A stretch of 64,000 nucleotides of DNA, from assembly GCA_951812665.1 (NCBI GenBank), contig CATOST010000023.1:144965-208964 (forward strand), in the 5' to 3' direction. The notes beneath the pieces were generated by a model. The model was not told the origin of the DNA. It worked only from the letters and a program-made list of their open reading frames with translations, and ran no database searches. Position numbers and translations under genes: made by a program. This document shows, one piece after another, positions 58,606-64,000 of this stretch. The stretch's first letter is position 1; every line of letters begins with the position of its first letter. Source of the stretch: an uncultured Acidobacteriota bacterium (lineage in GTDB: Bacteria > Acidobacteriota > UBA6911 > RPQK01 > JAJDTT01).

Positions 58606-60608
58606 GGGGCCAACGCCACCTCCTTCCTGCCGGGAACGGCTACGGTGTTCCCAGGTGAGTCCAGGATCAGAAGAGGAATCCTGCCCGCCATGATCGCGGG
58701 GCCGGTCCGGTTCGCCGACATGGGCCGAGCCCGAATCTTCAGGAACCGGGGCAGGGGAGTGGGTTGAACCTGGGGGTTCGTTTGCAGCACCAGCGTGACT
58801 GCCTGCCGCTTGGGACGATGGCTTCCGGGGTCCACGATATGTTCGCCTGGTGGCCGGTATTGGATTCCCTGGAGCAGCAGCCCGCTCCAACTGGCCGGGG
58901 TGGCGGCCTGGACCCGCATTCCGTCCGGCAGGCCGTCGACTTCCACCAGGATCCCTCCTTCGAATCCTTCCTCCAGGTCGGCCACCAGGGTCAGGCGTCT
59001 GGATTCCCCCGGCTTCAGGTTGAGGCGATCCGTCATCTCGATGAGCTGGGACGACACCGAGTAGACCCCCAATGAGACCTCCATCCGGCCCACGTGGGGA
59101 ACCTGCGGCCGGATCAGCACCCGATACTGGAATTCGTCTCCCCAGGCGTGGTCGGTCAGGTCCCGGACCAACAGCCAATAGTCGCCTTCCTCCTCAAAGC
59201 TGTGCAGTGTCTTCCGCTCGATGGTCTTGTTGGTATCGATGCCGTTACCGCCGTATTCCCGGTAGATATTGTGGGCCACCACCTCGCCCTGGGCGTCCAA
59301 CACCTTGAGCCAGGGACTGAAGTGGGGGGGAGCGAGCCGGGGCGTCTCGACCTCCACCGCCAGCGCCTGTCCCGCGGCGACCCGGAACCGGAAACGGTCC
59401 ACGTCGCCGGGAAAGTCGATGCGGCCCTCGGCGAAGCCGGGCAAAGTCAACTCCTGGGCGGCCTCCGCCGAGTCGTTGGGCTCGTGATCCCGTATGGAGG
59501 ACATTTGGGGCGAGGCATCGTTCCCAGACGAGGAGGCGGCCACCGAACGGGTTCTCAGCTCGGCCAGCCGGTCGTCTCCGAGTGGCCGGTAGAAACTCCC
59601 GAACTGGCGCAGGGTCGAGGAATCCCTCTCGAGCCAGTCTGCCGGGTCGGCGTGGGCCGGTTGGCCGAAGCCGCCGATCACGCGGCGCGAGACCGTCTCG
59701 TTCCGGGCCGGGTCGACCCGCAACTGATAACCGTTGTCCCGACTCCGCCCCAGAAACGTGCCCACGGACAGCAGATAGCGTCCGGCCTTCTCGAAACGGT
59801 GCTCCAACAGGGGGTGCAGGACGAACTGGGTCACGAAGTCGCGGCGGTCGAACCAGGAGCTCCGGAGCCGGATCGGCTCCCAGGACAGGCGCGGGCCCTT
59901 CAGGACCAGGGGCCGCGCCCGGTCGGTCCCGAACCAGCTCTGATAGGGCTCGTAGAGCCGGATCTCGGTCTGGGCCCAGTAGTTGACGCCCAACTCGAAT
60001 CCGGACAGCACCTGGAACGCCAATGTCTCGCCCGCCTCCACCTCGAAGGAGTAGTAGTCCAGTTCTCCCTTCTCCTCGATGGTCCCGTTGACGATGGCCG
60101 GGAGGCCCAGTTTTTGGGCCTGCGAGGGCCGATGGTGAGGTGATTGCTCTTCGTTCCGGAGGGGTTGATCCACCAGATGGAGGCTCAGAGAGTTGGAGAG
60201 GCCGGTGGGACCCACGAGGCGGAAGTGATGCAGTCCGGAAAGTGTCTCGGAAGTGGCCTGGACTTCCAGAACGGCCAGGAACTCCGGCTCCTTCTGATCT
60301 TGGCCCAGGAGGGCCAACGTCCGCTTCTTGTAGTACTGGTCCTCGTCCAGTTCCCCCGTCTCCGCGATCTCCTTCACCTTCAGGACCCGGGCTTGAACGT
60401 CGTCACACTCGAACCAAACGGCGTCGACCTCGTGCAGGCGCTTCCCCCTCACCCGGATCTGGAAAGGGGATCCCATGGATCCGCCCAGAGGGTGGTGGGA
60501 ATGCAACTCGGGGTCCGAGGGCTGGGGCTTGTCATTGGCATGAATGCCCTGAAGGCTCCACACGGCGAGCCAGAGAACGCTCCCTGCCAAGTGGCGTTTC
60601 AATTGCAT
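58602..60608 (-). CDS. Pre-peptidase C-terminal (PPC)-domain protein
   Basis: A 668-residue exported protein (signal HLAGSVLWLAVWSLQGIHA). Two PPC-like beta-sandwich domains are visible, one around NGTIEEKGELDYYSFEVEAGE and one around GRIDFPGDVDRFRFRVAAGQ, each with the D-x-D-x-F/Y-x-F pattern. The C-terminal 150 residues are another beta-rich domain. No catalytic residues are recognised. Proteins of this type head DUF1549-DUF1501 operons in related phyla and probably bind substrate or partner proteins. Its stop overlaps the next start (ATGA). The ATG at 60608 was chosen for the signal peptide. Confidence 0.8.
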   Translation of the reverse strand: MQLKRHLAGSVLWLAVWSLQGIHANDKPQPSDPELHSHHPLGGSMGSPFQIRVRGKRLHEVDAVWFECDDVQARVLKVKEIAETGELDEDQYYKKRTLALLGQDQKEPEFLAVLEVQATSETLSGLHHFRLVGPTGLSNSLSLHLVDQPLRNEEQSPHHRPSQAQKLGLPAIVNGTIEEKGELDYYSFEVEAGETLAFQVLSGFELGVNYWAQTEIRLYEPYQSWFGTDRARPLVLKGPRLSWEPIRLRSSWFDRRDFVTQFVLHPLLEHRFEKAGRYLLSVGTFLGRSRDNGYQLRVDPARNETVSRRVIGGFGQPAHADPADWLERDSSTLRQFGSFYRPLGDDRLAELRTRSVAASSSGNDASPQMSSIRDHEPNDSAEAAQELTLPGFAEGRIDFPGDVDRFRFRVAAGQALAVEVETPRLAPPHFSPWLKVLDAQGEVVAHNIYREYGGNGIDTNKTIERKTLHSFEEEGDYWLLVRDLTDHAWGDEFQYRVLIRPQVPHVGRMEVSLGVYSVSSQLIEMTDRLNLKPGESRRLTLVADLEEGFEGGILVEVDGLPDGMRVQAATPASWSGLLLQGIQYRPPGEHIVDPGSHRPKRQAVTLVLQTNPQVQPTPLPRFLKIRARPMSANRTGPAIMAGRIPLLILDSPGNTVAVPGRKEVALAP

Positions 60609-60730
60609 GGATTTGAAACACTCCCAAAAATACAAATTTGGATCCAATTATATCCCGAACCCGCTCCCACGTACCACCCGTTCCCATTTCCGGGTCGAGT
60701 GGGTCAAATGGTCTCAATGCTCCGATTTGG

Positions 60731-60766
60731 TCCGAGGAGGGCACCCACAAGGGGTGCCCTCCTACC
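60731..60766 (-). repeat. Dispersed hairpin element, CTTGT-loop type (copy A5)
   Basis: On the minus strand: TAGGAG, stem GGGCACCC, loop CTTGT, stem GGGTGCCC, then TCCTCGG. Stem positions on the plus strand are 60739-60746 and 60752-60759. The TAG is the stop codon of sulfatase 1. Confidence 0.78.
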
Positions 60767-62264
60767 GGTTTTGACTTCGAGGCTCGCCCCGGTCCCATTC
60801 CCGGGCCATGCGCTTCAGTTCCGCCACCACGCCGCCATAGGCGGGGTCGCCGTACAGGTTGCGCTGCTCCCAGGGATCGTTCCGGAGCTGGTAGAGCGCC
60901 CCGTCCTCTTCCGGGACCCGCTCGTCCATGAAGAAGACCAGTTTCCATTCCCGGGTCCGGACCATGACTCTCCGTCCGCCGCCGCGTTGAAGTTCCTCAT
61001 AGGCGTCTTCGGCGTGATCGTGCTCCGAGAAGCAGGCCCGGCGCCATTCCCGGACCTCGCCTCGGATCAAGGGCAGCAGGCTCCGGCCCCGAATTCCCGC
61101 AGGCGGATCGAATCCGGACAGCTCCATCAGGGTCGGAAGGAAATACACCATCTCCACCGGCTCCGTCACCACCTTCCCCGGAGGCAGCAGTCCAGGCGCC
61201 CTCAGGATGAAGGGGACCTTCACGTTGGTGTCGTAGAAATCCCGTTTCTTCCAGTTGCCGTGTTCCCCCAGTTGGAATCCCTGATCCGAGTTGATGACGA
61301 TGATGGTGTTATCCAGGCGCCCGGACTGTTCCAAGACCGAAAGCAGCCTCCCGACCTCCCGGTCCACGGCCCGGATCATGCCGTAGTAGGTCCCCCGGGC
61401 CAGCCCGATCTCTTCCCGGCTCAGGTGGGGTGCGCCGCTGTAGACATGGATGTTCTCCCTTTCGTACCGGGGCTTTCCCAGGATCTCCTCGGGTGTCGGG
61501 AGGGGCAGATCGATCCGGCTGGGATCGACGAACCAGGAGGGAGTGGTGGAACAGGCGACGTGCGGCGCATGAAAGGAGACGCGCAGGAAGAAGGGGTTCG
61601 GCGAACGGACCACTTCCCGCAGACGGCCCAGGGCCAGGTCCCCCAGCCGGGCCGTCCGGATCTGTCCGGGGGGAACGTCGAGCAGGCCCCCGATCATCCA
61701 CTGATGGGTCTTGGTTCGAACTACCGAGAGGAGACGACGGTGCCACTCGGGGGGCAGGTGCGAGGTGGGCCGTCCCCGGTTGTCCAGAAAACGGGGAGCA
61801 TCGCCCAGTTGACGCCAATCCTCGCGGAAGGCGTGGACCTTGCCCACGTTCTCGAGAGTGATTCCAGCGTTGTTCCAGGCCTTGAGAAGATTCGGGTATC
61901 TGTTCAGAGATCGGCTGCGGTAGCGTCCCGGTGTCGAAGCCGGCTTTCCCATGGCCATGATTCCGGTCTGGTGGGCGTAGAGGCCTGATTTCATGGAGGT
62001 CCGGGAAGGGACGCAGACCGGATTCTGGACGATGGCCGTTTCAAAGCGGACTCCCTCCCGGGCAATGCGGTCCATGTGAGGCGTATCGGCCCAGGGCCGA
62101 CCGTAGCAGCTCAGCGTATCGGCCCGCCCGTCGTCCAGCATGATCCAGAGGACGCTGGGTGGAGCGGACGCAGCGGCGCAGACGTTACCAATAGAGGCGA
62201 GCAGGACCGAACCCAGAAACACCAATCCCGTAAATTTTCGGTGAGTCCGTTCCGGAGCCTTCAT
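60762..62264 (-). CDS. Exported sulfatase 1
   Basis: A 500-residue type I sulfatase. The signal peptide ends about residue 32. The formylglycine motif is C84-V-P-S-R88, so maturation needs a formylglycine-generating enzyme (not in this window). LDDGRAD (D44, D45) supplies calcium ligands. NSDQGFQLGEHGNWKKR and GKVHAF are further active-site blocks. It cleaves sulfate esters, probably from sulfated polysaccharides. It ends exactly at the TAG of a hairpin repeat and lies 43 nt downstream of sulfatase 2 on the same strand. Confidence 0.92.
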   Translation of the reverse strand: MKAPERTHRKFTGLVFLGSVLLASIGNVCAAASAPPSVLWIMLDDGRADTLSCYGRPWADTPHMDRIAREGVRFETAIVQNPVCVPSRTSMKSGLYAHQTGIMAMGKPASTPGRYRSRSLNRYPNLLKAWNNAGITLENVGKVHAFREDWRQLGDAPRFLDNRGRPTSHLPPEWHRRLLSVVRTKTHQWMIGGLLDVPPGQIRTARLGDLALGRLREVVRSPNPFFLRVSFHAPHVACSTTPSWFVDPSRIDLPLPTPEEILGKPRYERENIHVYSGAPHLSREEIGLARGTYYGMIRAVDREVGRLLSVLEQSGRLDNTIIVINSDQGFQLGEHGNWKKRDFYDTNVKVPFILRAPGLLPPGKVVTEPVEMVYFLPTLMELSGFDPPAGIRGRSLLPLIRGEVREWRRACFSEHDHAEDAYEELQRGGGRRVMVRTREWKLVFFMDERVPEEDGALYQLRNDPWEQRNLYGDPAYGGVVAELKRMAREWDRGEPRSQNR

Positions 62265-62307
62265 GGGTTCAGTTCGGGATCCGGCATTCTGTGATTTCCC
62301 TCCAGCG

Positions 62308-63858
62308 TCACGGAAACTTGCGCTGACCGCCCCTCCGCTGGGGCCAAGGCTGGTTCAGGTCCAGTACCACGGGATCCTCGAGTTGTTTCTGGCGGGCCCG
62401 AAGCCGGTCCCAAATTTTCCGAACCTGATCCTGATACTCCGGGAGAAAATACAGGTTCCGCATCTCTTTGGGGTCGCGGCCCAGGTGGTAGAGTTCCCCA
62501 TCGCCGGCGGAGCTTACCGTGAGCTTCCAACCGTCGGGTGTGATCAGGGTCCGGTGTTGATAGATGTGCTGCGCGTTCCAGGGCTGGGCGTAACCCAACT
62601 CGTCGCTGACGACCAGAATGTCGCGGTTGGGGAACTCCCGTCCCGTACGCAGATATTCGGCCCAGCTCTCGCCTTGCAGGTGGTCCGGCAACGGTTGCCC
62701 CATCAGGTCCAGCAGAGTCGGCGTCACGTCCACTTGGCTCACCGGTTTCCTGACGCGCCGGGAGCGGTCCCAAAGGCCTGGGACCGAAAGCAGAAACGGC
62801 ACCTTGGCCGCCTCCTCGTAACTGTTCATCTTGGACATGAGGCGGTGGTCGCCCATCATTTCGCCATGCTCGCTGGTGAAGACGACGATGGTGTTCTGCT
62901 CCAGCCCCAATTCCCGGAGCCGCTCCATAACGCGGCCCACCATTTCGTCCACCAGCGTGACCAGGCCCCAGTAGCGGGCCATGGCTTCCCTCAGCTCCTG
63001 AACGGTGTGGGGATAGGCGATGGGAAGCTCGCCCCGGGCCAACGCCAGCCGCATCTGCCGTTTGGCGAAGGAAACCGTGGGGTCCATCTCTTCATGAAAA
63101 GAGTCTGGAATCGGCATGTCGGCGGGGTCGTAGAGGTCCCCGTAGACGTTGGTGAAGGGAGGCCCCTGTTTGTGATCGGCGAAGGCGTGGGGTTCCAGGA
63201 AGCTCAGATAGAGGGCGAACGGCCGGTCGCGGTGCTGCTCCAGGAACCGGATCCCCCGCTGGGCCAGGTAGACGGGCTTGGAGAGTTCCTTGGGCAAACG
63301 GTTGGTCAGATCGCGGGAGTGGCCGTAGGGGGTGTCCGCTTCGATCCCCTTCTCCTTCAGGAAGTGGTAGTAGCCGGAGCGCTGGGAATGGTCCTGATCC
63401 TCGGACCACCACTTCTGATAGATCTCGGTGCTGTCGAAGTCGGTGAAGCCGCGTTGCTTGAAGATCTCGTTCCCCAGGTGCCACTTGCCGTAGTAGGCCG
63501 AGGCGTACTCGGGGTCCCGCAGCATCTCCACCAGGATGGGCACTTTGGGATCCAGGGGGATGCTGTTCTTCCACGAACCGTGCTTGTGGGGGTAAAGGCC
63601 GGTGAGCAGACTGGCCCGGGAGGGGGTGCAGACCGGGTTGGACACGTAGAAGGCGTCGAAGACGAAGCTTCGCTGCGCCAATCGATCCAGGTGGGGCGTC
63701 CGGATCTGCGTATTGCCGTAGATGCCCAGGGTGTCCACGCGCTGTTGGTCGGTCAGGAATACGATCAGGTTCGGCGGCTGCTTCTCGGCTTCCACGGCGG
63801 GAAGGCCATTGAGAAGTGCCGCAACCAGGCAAGTCAGGATCCAGCGTGGCATGTTCAT
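62308..63858 (-). CDS. Exported sulfatase 2
   Basis: A 516-residue type I sulfatase with signal peptide (LTCLVAALLNGLPAVEA). The formylglycine motif is C77-T-P-S-R81 in SNPVCTPSRASLLTGLYPH. LTDQQRVDTLG carries the metal-binding Asp. YYGKWHLGNE and FTSEHGEMMGDHRLMSK are the later active-site motifs. The D-Q-Q-R variant and GKWHLG are common among polysaccharide sulfatases of marine and soil degraders. It is about 41 residues per hundred alike at most motif blocks by eye to no specific characterised enzyme, so the substrate stays open. The start is ATG 63858. Confidence 0.9.
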   Translation of the reverse strand: MNMPRWILTCLVAALLNGLPAVEAEKQPPNLIVFLTDQQRVDTLGIYGNTQIRTPHLDRLAQRSFVFDAFYVSNPVCTPSRASLLTGLYPHKHGSWKNSIPLDPKVPILVEMLRDPEYASAYYGKWHLGNEIFKQRGFTDFDSTEIYQKWWSEDQDHSQRSGYYHFLKEKGIEADTPYGHSRDLTNRLPKELSKPVYLAQRGIRFLEQHRDRPFALYLSFLEPHAFADHKQGPPFTNVYGDLYDPADMPIPDSFHEEMDPTVSFAKRQMRLALARGELPIAYPHTVQELREAMARYWGLVTLVDEMVGRVMERLRELGLEQNTIVVFTSEHGEMMGDHRLMSKMNSYEEAAKVPFLLSVPGLWDRSRRVRKPVSQVDVTPTLLDLMGQPLPDHLQGESWAEYLRTGREFPNRDILVVSDELGYAQPWNAQHIYQHRTLITPDGWKLTVSSAGDGELYHLGRDPKEMRNLYFLPEYQDQVRKIWDRLRARQKQLEDPVVLDLNQPWPQRRGGQRKFP

Positions 63859-63975
63859 CTCCAGGGGAATTCGGGAGTCATCCGATCATATTGGTGCCGG
63901 GAATGATGTGGGGGCGCCGTGGCGCGGCGGGTTCCGGTCGCGGGGTCTCTTCTGGGTGACGGGTTTTCCGGAGTT

Positions 63976-64000
63976 CGGCGGCAAGAAAGCCGCCGCTCCC
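63976..64000 (-). repeat. Dispersed hairpin element (copy B6), cut by window end
   Basis: Minus-strand view: GGGAG, stem CGGCGGC, loop TTTCTT, stem GCCGCCG, then AACTCC. Plus-strand stems are at 63976-63982 and 63989-63995. The head lies beyond the window. Confidence 0.65.

Overview
The window is GC-rich bacterial chromosome, densely coded, with frequent 4-nt stop/start overlaps. It most likely comes from an Acidobacteriota member. The division cluster includes ftsZ, which argues against Planctomycetes. The large outer-membrane receptor with an N-terminal carboxypeptidase-regulatory domain is typical of Acidobacteriota. The second half carries sulfatases, DUF1501/DUF1549/DUF1553 proteins, exported Gfo/Idh enzymes and a PVC-type cytochrome protein, gene families shared by Acidobacteriota, Planctomycetes and Verrucomicrobia. 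The species assignment is inference.

Region 1 (1-15276, + strand) is an almost complete dcw cluster: rsmH (3' part)-ftsL-ftsI-murE-murF-mraY-murD-ftsW-murG-murC-ftsQ-ftsA-ftsZ. It makes lipid II from UDP-MurNAc (MurC, D, E, F, MraY, MurG; MurE has the meso-diaminopimelate motif) and builds the divisome (FtsL, FtsI, FtsW, FtsQ, FtsA, FtsZ). murB and ddl, often found between murC and ftsQ, are absent.

Region 2 (15422-19998, - strand) is purF-purM-purN, followed by a D-threonine-aldolase/D-serine-dehydratase-like PLP enzyme and a Nudix hydrolase. A clear sigma-70-type promoter precedes purF. Region 3 (20256-29573) holds an Oar-like TonB-dependent receptor with its own promoter and terminator, an SDR, a translationally coupled PHP-phosphoesterase/FG-GAP lipoprotein pair, and a class IV aminotransferase.

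Region 4 (29569-47401) is accessory. It holds an intact IS1634-like element with a 6-bp target duplication and a glycan-related block: two sialidase-like proteins, a heparinase-family lyase coupled to a glycosyltransferase and three Gfo/Idh oxidoreductases. It also holds three paralogues of an uncharacterised secreted family. A TA-flanked MITE, a broken HigA antitoxin gene, an intact higBA module with an operator palindrome and a possible group II intron scrap lie among the paralogues. Region 5 (47451-64000) holds a PVC-type lipoprotein cytochrome, a DUF1801 protein, ahcY, an unknown 384-residue protein, a toxin-antitoxin-like remnant, a PPC/DUF1549-DUF1553/DUF1501 operon and two sulfatases.

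The most unusual signal is a dispersed family of short hairpins with the head TAGG(A/G)G, a variable but self-complementary stem, and a loop of either CTTGT or TTTCTT type. At least eleven copies are visible, plus one half copy. In five genes (ftsZ, the Nudix gene, the aminotransferase, the first paralogue and sulfatase 1) the TAG of the element is exactly the stop codon. Both the IS and the MITE inserted into heads of such elements.
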